Positions 31,490-40,700 of a stretch of DNA of 45,638 nucleotides are shown here, piece by piece. Origin of the DNA: Romeriopsis navalis LEGE 11480 (lineage in GTDB: Bacteria; Cyanobacteriota; Cyanobacteriia; Leptolyngbyales; Leptolyngbyaceae); NCBI RefSeq assembly GCF_015207035.1, contig NZ_JADEXQ010000051.1:1-45638 (forward strand), read 5' to 3'. Within the stretch, counting starts at the first letter, position 1, and each line of letters begins with the position of its first letter. The translations under genes and the position numbers were made by a program. Under the pieces are notes generated by a model, which saw only the letters and a list, made by a program, of their open reading frames with translations, was not told the DNA's origin and ran no database searches.

Positions 31490-34213
31490 ATGGTTGCTTC
31501 GTCCTCTCAACTTCAAGCTAGTGATTTCCAGGCATTAGGAATAGCGGCCAACCTGATCGCCGATCAGCCGGCCTTACAGCAGCAGTTAGCAGCCTGCAAG
31601 ATTCTGAATTTGGCGGTTGGCGAAAACCTACGTGATTATCTGAACTCCGGCTTATATGTCGTGCTGACGGGTAAGGTTCGCATACTCGACCAACAGGGTG
31701 ATTTGGTGGTTTCCCTATTGGTTGGGGAAGTTCTGGGTGAGCGGCTCTACAACCACAGCGACTACGAAATCCGGGCAGGGCTGGAGCTGCGTTTAGTCCA
31801 GCTGTCGCCGCCGCAAGTGGCAGCGCTCACGCAACATTCGCCCACGTTTGCCGATCGTCTACAACAAGGTCAGCAACTGTCGCTGACTGCATTGGGCTTG
31901 ACACAGCAAGTGCCAGTTCCTCGGGCCAAATCAAGTCGCGCTCACCGTGTGGCTTCTGTAACGCCCGCTTCGCCCCCGCCCCAAGGTGCAAAATCGCGGC
32001 CCAGTAAGGTACAATTCCCGACCCCCAAAGGTCGAACTGGCAGACTCTTTCGGCGACTTGTGCATAAATATCCGTTTATTCAGCAGCAAAGTGCCGTGGA
32101 CTGTGGTGTCACTTGCTTGCTAATGATTGGCCGGTTTTGGGGTAAACGGTTTGATCTCAACCAATTACGCAACTTGGCTAACGTCGATCGTCGTGGTGCT
32201 TCTTTAAAGGGCTTAATGATTGCGGCTGAAGCGATCGGCTTTGCCCCCCGCCCCGTGAAAGCTAGCCTAGACCAGCTCGCCTCTCAGCCATTGCCCGCGA
32301 TCGCCCACTGGGAAGGGATTCACTACATTGTCGTTTACGAAGTCACCAAGCGTGAAGTGTTGGTCGCTGATCCGGAAATCGGCCCGCGTCGCCTGACCCA
32401 TGCGGCCTTTCTGGCGGGTTGGAGCGGCTATACCTTACTGCTGCAACCCACGTCGATGCTGGAGCAGGTACCGGAAGCCAAGCGATCGCTGGGTCGGTTT
32501 TTTGCCTTACTGAAACCGCATTGGCTGGTCCTGACCGAAATTGCGGTGGCCTCCTTGGTGATGCAGGTTTTTGGTCTCGTCACACCGATCATGACCCAAC
32601 TGCTGCTCGATCGAGTCGTCGTGCAGCGGAGTACCACAACACTCATGACCGTGGGGGTGGGCTTAATTATTTTCAGCCTCTTCAAGATCGGCATATCCAG
32701 TCTGCGTCGTTACCTGCTACGCCATACCGCAAATCGGATCGATGTGGCCTTGGTGGTGGGCTTTATCAGCCATGCCTTGCAGCTCAATCTCAGCTATTTT
32801 GAGACCCGCTATGTGGGCGACATCACGTCGCGCATTGGTGAGAACCAGAAGATTCGCCGCTTTATTACCGGGGAAGCGCTGAATACGTTGCTCGATATGT
32901 CTACGGTATTTGTCTATATCATCCTGATGTTTTGGTATAGCTGGCAGATGTCGCTGCTGGCCCTGTCGCTGATTCCCTTATTGGGTGGCGTGGCCTTGAT
33001 TGCGACGCCATTTTTGCGCCAGCTATCGCGGGAGAGTTTTACCGCCCGCGCCCGGGAAAGTAGTTATCTGATCGAATCGCTGACCGGCATTGGTACCGTG
33101 AAGGCGATGGGAATCGAGCGGCGGATTCGCTGGAAATGGGAGCAACTGCTGAATCGCTATATCAAAATTCACTTTTCTGGCCAAATCTTACGGGAACAAA
33201 TCCGATTTACGAGCCGGGTGATCGAAACCACAATTTCCCGCCTGTTGCTGCTGGTGGGTATTTGGCAAGTGATTAATGACCAACTGACGATCGGACAGCT
33301 GATGGCGTTCAATATGGTCATGGGCAATGTGATTGGACCATTTATGGGACTGATCGACCTTTGGGATGATTTTCAAGAAGTCTTGATCTCTGTCGAACGG
33401 CTGAATGACGTGATTGATGCGCCGGCGGAAGCCGATCGGCAAGATGAGTCAAAAATCACCTTGGCCGATATTCAGGGGCATATTCGGTTTGAGAACGTCA
33501 CCTTTCGCTACAACCTCGAAACCACAACCAATACGCTGCAAAATCTCAGCTTTGAGGTGTTGCCAGGGCAAACCGTGGCCCTGGTTGGGCGCAGTGGGTC
33601 TGGCAAAACCACAGTCTCTAAACTCCTACTGGGTTTGTATCTGCCGACAGATGGCAAGATTTTCATCGACGGGCATGATGTAACGACGATCGCGTTGCAT
33701 TCTTTGCGTCAGCAGGTCGGCGTTGTGGATCAAAATACCTTTCTGTTCGGTGGCAGTATTCGGGAAAACCTGATGGTGGGTCATCCCGAAGCGACCGAAG
33801 CGGACATGCTGGAAGCGGCTCGCTTGGCTGGTGCAAACCAGTTTATTGCGGCGATGCCGATGCAGTATGACGCCCAGATTGGTGAAGGGGGCGGCATGCT
33901 CTCCGGGGGACAACGTCAACGCTTGGCGATCGCCCGCGCCCTGATCGGCCAACCGCGCCTGCTGGTATTTGATGAAGCGACTAGTAGTCTCGATGCTGAA
34001 ACAGAACGTCTGATCCAGGAAAATCTGGGGGAAATTCTGCATCAGCAAACGAGCTTCATCATTGCCCATCGCCTCTCGACAATTCGTAATGCGGATTTAA
34101 TTCTGGTGCTGGACCAAGGCATCTTAGTTGAATCCGGTACCCATGATGAATTGATGCATAAGCGAGGGCGCTATTACCACTTAAATCATCAGCAACTGCT
34201 GGTGGCTTCGTGA
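31490..34213 (+). CDS. C39 peptidase-containing ABC exporter (PCAT-type)
   Basis: A 907-aa inner-membrane exporter. Residues ~10-145 resemble a degenerate cyclic-nucleotide-binding-like domain seen in cyanobacterial HetC-type exporters. A C39 leader peptidase follows: catalytic C205 in QQSAVDCGVTCLL, H278 in EGIHYIVVYE, D294 in VADPEIG. Then come a six-helix membrane domain (~345-640) and the ATPase (Walker A VGRSGSGKTT near 699; signature LSGGQRQRLAIARAL near 803; Walker B LLVFDEATSSLDAE; H-loop IAHRLSTI). ATG 31490 is preferred over the upstream TTG. All catalytic residues are present, so it can plausibly cut after Gly-Gly and export the divergent 95-aa precursor. Confidence 0.93.
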   Translation: MVASSSQLQASDFQALGIAANLIADQPALQQQLAACKILNLAVGENLRDYLNSGLYVVLTGKVRILDQQGDLVVSLLVGEVLGERLYNHSDYEIRAGLELRLVQLSPPQVAALTQHSPTFADRLQQGQQLSLTALGLTQQVPVPRAKSSRAHRVASVTPASPPPQGAKSRPSKVQFPTPKGRTGRLFRRLVHKYPFIQQQSAVDCGVTCLLMIGRFWGKRFDLNQLRNLANVDRRGASLKGLMIAAEAIGFAPRPVKASLDQLASQPLPAIAHWEGIHYIVVYEVTKREVLVADPEIGPRRLTHAAFLAGWSGYTLLLQPTSMLEQVPEAKRSLGRFFALLKPHWLVLTEIAVASLVMQVFGLVTPIMTQLLLDRVVVQRSTTTLMTVGVGLIIFSLFKIGISSLRRYLLRHTANRIDVALVVGFISHALQLNLSYFETRYVGDITSRIGENQKIRRFITGEALNTLLDMSTVFVYIILMFWYSWQMSLLALSLIPLLGGVALIATPFLRQLSRESFTARARESSYLIESLTGIGTVKAMGIERRIRWKWEQLLNRYIKIHFSGQILREQIRFTSRVIETTISRLLLLVGIWQVINDQLTIGQLMAFNMVMGNVIGPFMGLIDLWDDFQEVLISVERLNDVIDAPAEADRQDESKITLADIQGHIRFENVTFRYNLETTTNTLQNLSFEVLPGQTVALVGRSGSGKTTVSKLLLGLYLPTDGKIFIDGHDVTTIALHSLRQQVGVVDQNTFLFGGSIRENLMVGHPEATEADMLEAARLAGANQFIAAMPMQYDAQIGEGGGMLSGGQRQRLAIARALIGQPRLLVFDEATSSLDAETERLIQENLGEILHQQTSFIIAHRLSTIRNADLILVLDQGILVESGTHDELMHKRGRYYHLNHQQLLVAS

Positions 34214-34281
34214 CGGCTAACGCGTTCCGTTCGCCCAAGTTACGCTTTGCTCACTGAACGTTTCACCTGGATCTTGCTGTG

Positions 34282-35652
34282 ATGCCTGAATTAACTGCTC
34301 CCCATCCGACAGTCCTGACGCCCGCCCATCCGGACTGGGAGCTTGGCCTGTCGGAAGATTGGTCAGCCAGCACCCAGGAGCTGCTGGATACGATGCCACA
34401 GCGCTGGAGCCGCAGCTTGCTGTACACAATGGTGATGTTTGGTTCGGTGGTCCTGCCCTGGGCGTTTCTGGCGGAGGTGGACGAAGTCGGCACGGCCCGA
34501 GGGCGGTTAGAACCGCAGGGCAAAACCATCCGGCTCGATGCACCGGTTGCCGGTACGGTGGCCCGTGTGAACGTCAAAGCGGGTCAAACGGTAAAAGCGG
34601 GTGAAGCGCTGCTTGCCCTTGATACCAAGTTGCTCCAAACCGAGCTGCAGCAAGCGCGTGACCAACTAGAAGGCCAACTCAATCGCTTGGTGCAATTGCG
34701 GCTGATGCAGCAGCAACTGCACCTGAGTTTGCGGACACAGCGACTCCAGTATCAGGCCCAGATCGCTGAACAGGAGTCGGAGCGTAACCGAGCGGTTCAA
34801 CAGCTGCGTTACTTTGAAAAATCCTATGCCATTGCCCAGCAAGTATTACAAAAGGACGCCCAACGCGCCGTGAAATTTCGTCGATTGTTTCAGCAGGGAA
34901 TCATTGCCGGCATTCGGGCCGATGATGCTGAGCGGACAATGCTGACCACGAATCAGAGCCTGAAGCAAGTGCAGTCCGAATGGGCCCAGGCAAAAGTCAA
35001 TCTACAGAAGCAGCGGAGTACCGCCGAGCGGATGCGGCGAGAAGGCGAGGTGGCGCTATTGGCGACCGATCGCCAACGCAAACAGGCCCAAGCCGGGATT
35101 GCCCAACTTCAGACGGAAGTGATTGCCCTACGCAGTCAGATCAAGAACTTGACGCTGCGAATTCAGCAAAGCCAACTAAAAATTCCCGTCGAGGGCACGA
35201 TTTTTGAACTGCCGCAGCAACATGCAGGTGCGGTGGTGCAGCCGGGGCAAATGCTGGCGACGATCGCTCCGAAGGGGGCACCTTTGGTCCTGCGCGCGCA
35301 GGTAACCACAACTGAAAGTGGGTTCCTAAAGGTCGGTTTGCCAGTCAAGATCAAACTTGATGCCTATCCGTTTCAGGAATATGGTGTGTTACCCGGTAAG
35401 ATTCGCTGGATTTCACCCAACTCAAAATCGCCCCAAACATCGCAATCTGGCAGTGAACCGGCGAGTTCTGACCAAGCTGTCTTTGATGTTGAAATTGAGC
35501 TAGCGCAAACGGCATTGCAGGCAGGTAATCGGACGATTGCCCTAAAGCCGGGCCAAACTGCCAATGCGGAAATTATCATTCGCCAGCGGCGGGTGGCCGA
35601 TTTCTTCCTTGATCCCTTCCGGAAGTTACAGAAGGGGGGGATGAATTTTTAG
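34282..35652 (+). CDS. HlyD-family secretion adaptor (periplasmic adaptor protein)
   Basis: A 456-aa membrane fusion protein. There is one N-terminal membrane helix (~50-70, SLLYTMVMFGSVVLPWAF), a split lipoyl/barrel-sandwich domain (IRLDAPVAGTVARVNVKAGQ at the N side; LKIPVEGTIFELPQQHAGAV at the C side), a long alpha-helical hairpin between them (~120-310, Gln/Arg-rich coiled coil), and a beta-barrel C-terminal part. It would join the C39 exporter, 68 bp upstream, to an outer-membrane channel not encoded here. ATG 34282 is chosen over the in-frame GTG directly before it. Confidence 0.92.
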   Translation: MPELTAPHPTVLTPAHPDWELGLSEDWSASTQELLDTMPQRWSRSLLYTMVMFGSVVLPWAFLAEVDEVGTARGRLEPQGKTIRLDAPVAGTVARVNVKAGQTVKAGEALLALDTKLLQTELQQARDQLEGQLNRLVQLRLMQQQLHLSLRTQRLQYQAQIAEQESERNRAVQQLRYFEKSYAIAQQVLQKDAQRAVKFRRLFQQGIIAGIRADDAERTMLTTNQSLKQVQSEWAQAKVNLQKQRSTAERMRREGEVALLATDRQRKQAQAGIAQLQTEVIALRSQIKNLTLRIQQSQLKIPVEGTIFELPQQHAGAVVQPGQMLATIAPKGAPLVLRAQVTTTESGFLKVGLPVKIKLDAYPFQEYGVLPGKIRWISPNSKSPQTSQSGSEPASSDQAVFDVEIELAQTALQAGNRTIALKPGQTANAEIIIRQRRVADFFLDPFRKLQKGGMNF

Positions 35653-35792
35653 GCATATCCCCTCAGAAATCTACCCAGTCAAAGTGACTATCCATTTGGG
35701 GAGATTTCCTCTCATCAAGGGAACTGTTGCGGCTGGCCACACTTCAGTGGGAGGTGTATTCATTTATCCAGTTTAATTTCCTGTAAATTGCT

Positions 35793-36530
35793 ATGTCGCG
35801 ATCGATCACTATTACGCCAAACGATATTCTGCAACAGGCTAAATATACGTTTCAGATGCCAGGGCTGGTGGCCCAAGCCACCCATCGTCAAATCATTTTC
35901 GACACAGCGGAACGGGAGGGGCTGATTGTCTCGACCGAAGAGTTGCAGCAAACGGCAGATGAACTGCGTGTTACCCACAAACTACTCAGCGCCCGTGACA
36001 CGTTGAAGTGGCTAGAGCAGCATCAACTTTCGGTGGAAGATTTTGAAGATTTAGCTTATACAAGACTCATCCGCGAAAAGCTCAAAGTGCATCTCTGCGC
36101 AGCTAAGGTTCCGGCTTATTTTGCGGAACGACAACTTGACTATGCCCAAGCGATTATCTATGAAGTGACAGTTGAGTCGCCGGAGCTAGCAATGGAGCTG
36201 TTCTATAGTTTGCAAGAACATGAGCAAGATTTTTTGGGGATCGTGCATCGTTATACCCCAGAGCCAATGCGGCGCCTAAGCGGTGACTATCGCCGCATTG
36301 TCCGTCGCCACGACCTCGATCCAGAAATTTCGGCGGCCGTTTTTGCGGCTACCCCACCCAGCAGCATCAAACCGATCAAAACCCAAAGTGGCTACCAAAT
36401 CGTCTATGTGGCCGAAATCATGCCGCCCGAACTAACAAGCACGTTAGCCGCCCAAATTCAGGAGGAGCTATTTCAAAAATGGCTACGGCGTCAGACGAAG
36501 CGCCAGGATATATCATTGGCGATTGGCTAA
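35793..36530 (+). CDS. PpiC/SurA-like peptidylprolyl isomerase, cytoplasmic form
   Basis: A 245-aa protein without a signal peptide. The N-terminal half is a SurA-like helical region (FDTAEREGLIVSTEELQQ; SVEDFEDLAYTRLIREKL). The C-terminal part is parvulin-like: FLGIVHRYTPEPMRR, a variable loop, AAVFAATPPSSIKPIKTQSG and YQIVYVAEI. Such proteins commonly accompany C39 exporters and HlyD adaptors in cyanobacteria, probably as a chaperone/isomerase for the exported peptide. It is third in the plus-strand export operon, 140 bp after the HlyD gene. The gap holds only short hairpins (AGTCA-aag-TGACT). Confidence 0.82.
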   Translation: MSRSITITPNDILQQAKYTFQMPGLVAQATHRQIIFDTAEREGLIVSTEELQQTADELRVTHKLLSARDTLKWLEQHQLSVEDFEDLAYTRLIREKLKVHLCAAKVPAYFAERQLDYAQAIIYEVTVESPELAMELFYSLQEHEQDFLGIVHRYTPEPMRRLSGDYRRIVRRHDLDPEISAAVFAATPPSSIKPIKTQSGYQIVYVAEIMPPELTSTLAAQIQEELFQKWLRRQTKRQDISLAIG

Positions 36531-36703
36531 TCTCGGATGGATTTGTGCCACTTTCCAGAAAAATTATGGATCGCCAGTCAAGAATTCGACGAGTGATCGG
36601 CAATCTGAGCTTTTTTCTTGCCAAGCGTCGTACTTAGATCGTTCAATAGTCAGCGATAGACCCGATTCGGTTTAGGATCGATTTAGCCCTCACCACCAAA
36701 TTT

Positions 36704-38047
36704 ATGCCGTTTCAAGCTAAGCTCGCTGGGATCCTCGCAGCCCTCGATAATCCAACTCACCAGCTCTCTGACCTCGATCAGATGGCGATGGGGCTAACGA
36801 CTGATAGCCGGGCTGTGGCCCCGGGACAAGTGTTTTTAGCGCTGCGCGGTGATAAGTTTGATGGGCATGATTTTGTGGCCAGTTGCATCCAGCAGGGCGC
36901 GACTGCGGCGATCGTTGACGAAGACTTCAGCCATCCCCAAGCGGCCCATGCACCATTGATTATTGTGCCGGATACGCTCAAGGCTTACCAAGCGATCGGC
37001 CGCTGGTGGCGACGCCAGTTTGATATTCCGGTGATTGGAATTACAGGTTCCGTCGGCAAGACGACTAGCAAAGAATTAGTTACGGCGATTCTGAGTCAGT
37101 ATGGCAACGTCCATAAAACCCATGCCAACTACAACAACGAAATCGGCGTGCCCAAGACGCTGTTGGGTTTGGGGCCAGAGCATGATTTTGCCGTTGTGGA
37201 AATGGGCATGCGCGGGTTGGGTCAAATCGCCGAACTAGCCCAGATTGCCGAACCGACGATCGGACTCGTCACAACCTTAGGCACAGCCCATATTGAATTG
37301 CTGGGTTCGACCGATGCGATCGCCCAAGCGAAATGTGAACTATTTGCCGAGATGTCCCCCGATGGCATCGCGATCATTAATCAAGATAACGCTTTACTCG
37401 TCGAAACTGCTGCTAAAGTTTGGCAGGGTCAATCGATTGGCTTTGGGATGAGTGGCGGTGATGTGCAAGGTAAGTTGATCGACACGGAAACCGTCGAGAT
37501 TGCGGGGAAGCAGTTTCCCTTGCCCTTGAGTGGTGAGCATAATGCCATGAACTATTTAGGGGCGTTGTCCGTCGCCAAGGCCTTAAATCTGAGTTGGGAT
37601 AAGTTTGAAACCGGTTTAGAAGTGAATCTTCCGGGTGGTCGGGCGAAGCGATACGAGTTAGAGAATGACGTGATTTTGCTCGATGAAACCTACAATGCCG
37701 GTTTAGAGTCGATGCTGGCGTCGCTGAAGCTTCTGGCCCAAACCCCTGGTAAGCGACGGATTGCAGTCCTAGGCACGATGAAAGAATTAGGCGACTATTC
37801 CGTCCAGTTCCATGAACAAGTCGGTGCGGGCGCGAAGGCTCAAGGGGTGGATGAGTTATTGATTTTGGCGGACCCCGACGAATCGGCGGCAATGGCGAAG
37901 GGTGCCGATTCTATTTCAACCCATCAGTTTGAGAATCATGACGCCGTGATCAAGCATTTGCACCGCATTATGCAGCCCGGCGATCGAATTTTGTTCAAAG
38001 CCTCCCGGGCCGTGGGACTCGATCGGGTGGTTGAGGCATTGTGTTAA
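36704..38047 (+). CDS. murF: UDP-N-acetylmuramoyl-tripeptide:D-alanyl-D-alanine ligase
   Basis: A 447-aa cytoplasmic Mur ligase that adds D-Ala-D-Ala to the UDP-MurNAc-tripeptide, the last cytoplasmic step in making the peptidoglycan precursor. Seen: the N-terminal UDP-binding domain (GLTTDSRAVAPGQVFLALRG), P-loop GITGSVGKTTSKE, HANYNNEIGVPKTLLGL, VVEMGMRGLGQI, the Mur-ligase signature region LPLSGEHNAMNYLGAL and the C-terminal domain (LLDETYNAG; AVLGTMKELGDYS). The length is typical. It ends convergent with the ABC transporter genes. The 195-bp gap holds a short direct repeat, TAATCGATAT (38199 and 38213). Confidence 0.96.
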   Translation: MPFQAKLAGILAALDNPTHQLSDLDQMAMGLTTDSRAVAPGQVFLALRGDKFDGHDFVASCIQQGATAAIVDEDFSHPQAAHAPLIIVPDTLKAYQAIGRWWRRQFDIPVIGITGSVGKTTSKELVTAILSQYGNVHKTHANYNNEIGVPKTLLGLGPEHDFAVVEMGMRGLGQIAELAQIAEPTIGLVTTLGTAHIELLGSTDAIAQAKCELFAEMSPDGIAIINQDNALLVETAAKVWQGQSIGFGMSGGDVQGKLIDTETVEIAGKQFPLPLSGEHNAMNYLGALSVAKALNLSWDKFETGLEVNLPGGRAKRYELENDVILLDETYNAGLESMLASLKLLAQTPGKRRIAVLGTMKELGDYSVQFHEQVGAGAKAQGVDELLILADPDESAAMAKGADSISTHQFENHDAVIKHLHRIMQPGDRILFKASRAVGLDRVVEALC

Positions 38048-38242
38048 TTCGATCGGTATAAAAATTGATTCGTCGGATGGGTGCAGCGTCAGCGTAACCT
38101 ATGCGGACCAATCATATGGTTTGATCGTTTGCCAATTCGAACGTAACCCATATGAACTATGAATGTTGTGTTTCATGTTGTTTCACCCAACCTACTTTTA
38201 ATCGATATAGCCTAATCGATATTGCCGACGCAGGGCAAAAAA

Positions 38243-39931
38243 TTACCGTACCGACTTACGTAATTGCCCACTGACCCAATCCACCCCGAAGGTCAAAACC
38301 AAAAATCCCATTAGCGTCACCACCAGTGCGGCATAGTCAAAACTGGTCAACTGCTCCGTCAAAATCCGGCCCAAACCGCCGACACCAACTAATCCAACAA
38401 TTACGGTCTCCCGCATACAAACTTCCCAGCGATATAGCGAATAAGCCAAAAACCGCGGCATCGTCAGCGGCAGAATTCCATATAGAAAAATCCCGCCATT
38501 ACTCGCACCAGTGGTTTTTAATGCCTCCAAAGGTCGTTGATCGAGATTTTCAATCACCTCTGCCATCAACCGCCCGAGGATACCGAGATTGTGAATCCCC
38601 AGGGCGATCGCGCCAGGCAGAATCCCTGGAAACATCACATACAGCATAACCAAAGCCCAAATTGGGGCAGGAATTGCGCGACTCACGAGCAGAATTACTC
38701 TCGCACCCAGCCGATTGATCGTTGGCCAAAACCGCTGATTCCCCGAATTCAGCAAACCGCCGGGTTGAAATAGATGCCGTGCCGCCGGAAAGGCCAGCAG
38801 TAAACCGAATACAGCAGCAACCAGAATGGCCACGATCGACATCGCTACCGTCTCCAGCATCGGCAGGCCAAGGTCTCCCACCCCTGACCAATCCAGCGGC
38901 CACAGTGAAGTAAATAATTCATGGGCTAAACGTTGTGAACGAACTGACCCAATGCGCTCGAAATCTGGTTTAAGGTAGGCAATTGCGCTGCCTACGGCAA
39001 TCAATACCCCAATCCAGAATCCCGTCGGTTGCGCAAGGCTTTTGTTGGCCAAAACCGCGCCCAATTTGCCTGGTTTTGGCGATCGTCCCCGCACATTCAG
39101 ATCCAAGCGACTGACACAACCAAAGCGATCGCGGAGCTGCGCACTACACCAATCCACGCCACCATTCAAAATCATTAGCGCATAGAAAAATGTCCACAGC
39201 TCGTCATACTTTAACGATTGCAGACTGACCAAAATCTGATAGCCTAATCCCCCAGCGCCAATCACGCCTAATACGGCCGCCGATCGCAGTGAACATTCGA
39301 ACCGGTAAAAGCCGTAGGAAAATAGATTGAGGAAGGCTTGCGGCAGTAAACCATAGACCAAAGCAATCAATGGTGCAGTGCCACTATTCAATAGGGCTTG
39401 CAACGGCTGACGTGGCGTATCATCCAAAATCTCCGAAAAAACTTTCGCGGTGATCGCCCCAAACGGAATCGCAATGGCGACGATCGCGCTCAGCGGATCA
39501 AGCCCCCAAATATTCAGCAACAGCAAGCCCCAAATCAACTCATGGATGGCCCGTGGCACTGCCAATAATAATCGTACAGGTTGGTATACCCAGCGACCTT
39601 GAGCACCCAGCAACGACTCCCACCAAACTTGAGATGAGAGTAAACCAAACACCGAACCGAGCAAAATACTTAAAAATGTGCCGCAAATTGCATAGGCCAG
39701 GGTAACGACTGTGGCATCCAGCGTGACTGATAGTAAATCCGGCGTTAAATTTGGCTGCGCTGCGGCCACCACAAATCGCCAAAACTGTGGCCAACCATTC
39801 CAGTTGAAAATTTCCCGTTGTCCAATTCCGCTGGGAATCAGAGCCAAACCGAAAATGAGTCCGCCGCTCAATAACCAATACAATACGGGTGACCAGCGTT
39901 TTGGCTGATGAATCTGTGCTGCCTTAGTCAT
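38243..39931 (-). CDS. PhnE-like ABC permease, tandem-duplicated two-domain form
   Basis: A 562-aa membrane protein with two homologous permease halves in one chain (~15-270 and ~295-560). Each half carries a binding-protein-dependent permease signature: VYGLLPQAFLNLFSYGFYR in the first and GILPLTMPRFLAYSLYRWE in the second, followed by VLGVIGAGGLG and IVGLVGVGGLG. Typical PhnE is about 270 aa and works as a homodimer, so this is a natural fusion of the pair. It starts 8 bp inside the end of the ATPase gene. It forms the import channel of a phosphonate/selenate-type system. Confidence 0.9.
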   Translation of the reverse strand: MTKAAQIHQPKRWSPVLYWLLSGGLIFGLALIPSGIGQREIFNWNGWPQFWRFVVAAAQPNLTPDLLSVTLDATVVTLAYAICGTFLSILLGSVFGLLSSQVWWESLLGAQGRWVYQPVRLLLAVPRAIHELIWGLLLLNIWGLDPLSAIVAIAIPFGAITAKVFSEILDDTPRQPLQALLNSGTAPLIALVYGLLPQAFLNLFSYGFYRFECSLRSAAVLGVIGAGGLGYQILVSLQSLKYDELWTFFYALMILNGGVDWCSAQLRDRFGCVSRLDLNVRGRSPKPGKLGAVLANKSLAQPTGFWIGVLIAVGSAIAYLKPDFERIGSVRSQRLAHELFTSLWPLDWSGVGDLGLPMLETVAMSIVAILVAAVFGLLLAFPAARHLFQPGGLLNSGNQRFWPTINRLGARVILLVSRAIPAPIWALVMLYVMFPGILPGAIALGIHNLGILGRLMAEVIENLDQRPLEALKTTGASNGGIFLYGILPLTMPRFLAYSLYRWEVCMRETVIVGLVGVGGLGRILTEQLTSFDYAALVVTLMGFLVLTFGVDWVSGQLRKSVR

Positions 39932-40700
39932 TGCGGCTCGCCAGCGCACGCTGATAAAGTTGCGCTAGCATCGTCTCGGTGACTGCGGCCGTTGGTCGAT
40001 CGAAAATCAATCGCCCCTGGCGTAAACCAATTAACCGATCGCAGTACTGGCGAGCCAAGTCAACGTCATGCAGACTGACAATTAAGGTGCGTCCCCGTTC
40101 GGCGCAAAGCTGGCAGAGTAACGCCATCACTTCCTGGCTTAATTCGCGATCGAGACTTGCCGTCGGTTCATCGGCCAAGAGCACCAGCGGATCTTGCATG
40201 AGGACGCGGGCGATCGCCACGCGCTGTTGCTGACCACCGGAAAGTTGATCGGTCCGTTCATAAAGTTTTTCGGGAATTCCCACGCGTTCGAGAGCCGCAT
40301 AAGCATCACGGCGTCCTAAGGGATAGACCAAAGAAATCAACGCTTTGAGCCAAGACCAACGCCCAAGATTCCCCGCATTCACGTTATGGATAACTTGCAA
40401 ATTATCGACTAAATGCAAATGCTGATAGATCGTGCCAATTTGCTGTTGTAACCGCCGCCGGGATTTGAGACTGAGTTGGTCTGTATGCCGATCGAAAACT
40501 AGCAATGCCCCGTCGGTTGGCGCAAGCATCAGGTTCAGCAGTTTGAGTAACGTACTTTTCCCCGCACCGCTTGAGCCAATCAAGCCAACCGTTTCACCCC
40601 GGTTAAATTGGCAGCTAATATTCTCTAGCGCCAAGCCTGACTCAAACTGGTAGCTCACCTGTTGGAGGTCATATATCACCTCAGAACTGGATGTAGGCAT
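39924..40700 (-). CDS. PhnC-like ABC transporter ATP-binding protein
   Basis: A 258-aa ATPase: Walker A GLIGSSGAGKSTLL, Q-loop IGTIYQHLHLVDNL, signature LSGGQQQRVAIARVL, Walker B LVLLADEPTASLD and H-loop SLHDVD. The insertion between Q-loop and signature (NVNAGNLGRWSWLKALISL) is typical of PhnC. The start codon overlaps the stop of the binding-protein gene by 1 nt (TAATG), and the gene overlaps the permease gene by 8 nt, giving a tightly coupled operon. Confidence 0.93.
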   Translation of the reverse strand: MPTSSSEVIYDLQQVSYQFESGLALENISCQFNRGETVGLIGSSGAGKSTLLKLLNLMLAPTDGALLVFDRHTDQLSLKSRRRLQQQIGTIYQHLHLVDNLQVIHNVNAGNLGRWSWLKALISLVYPLGRRDAYAALERVGIPEKLYERTDQLSGGQQQRVAIARVLMQDPLVLLADEPTASLDRELSQEVMALLCQLCAERGRTLIVSLHDVDLARQYCDRLIGLRQGRLIFDRPTAAVTETMLAQLYQRALASRND

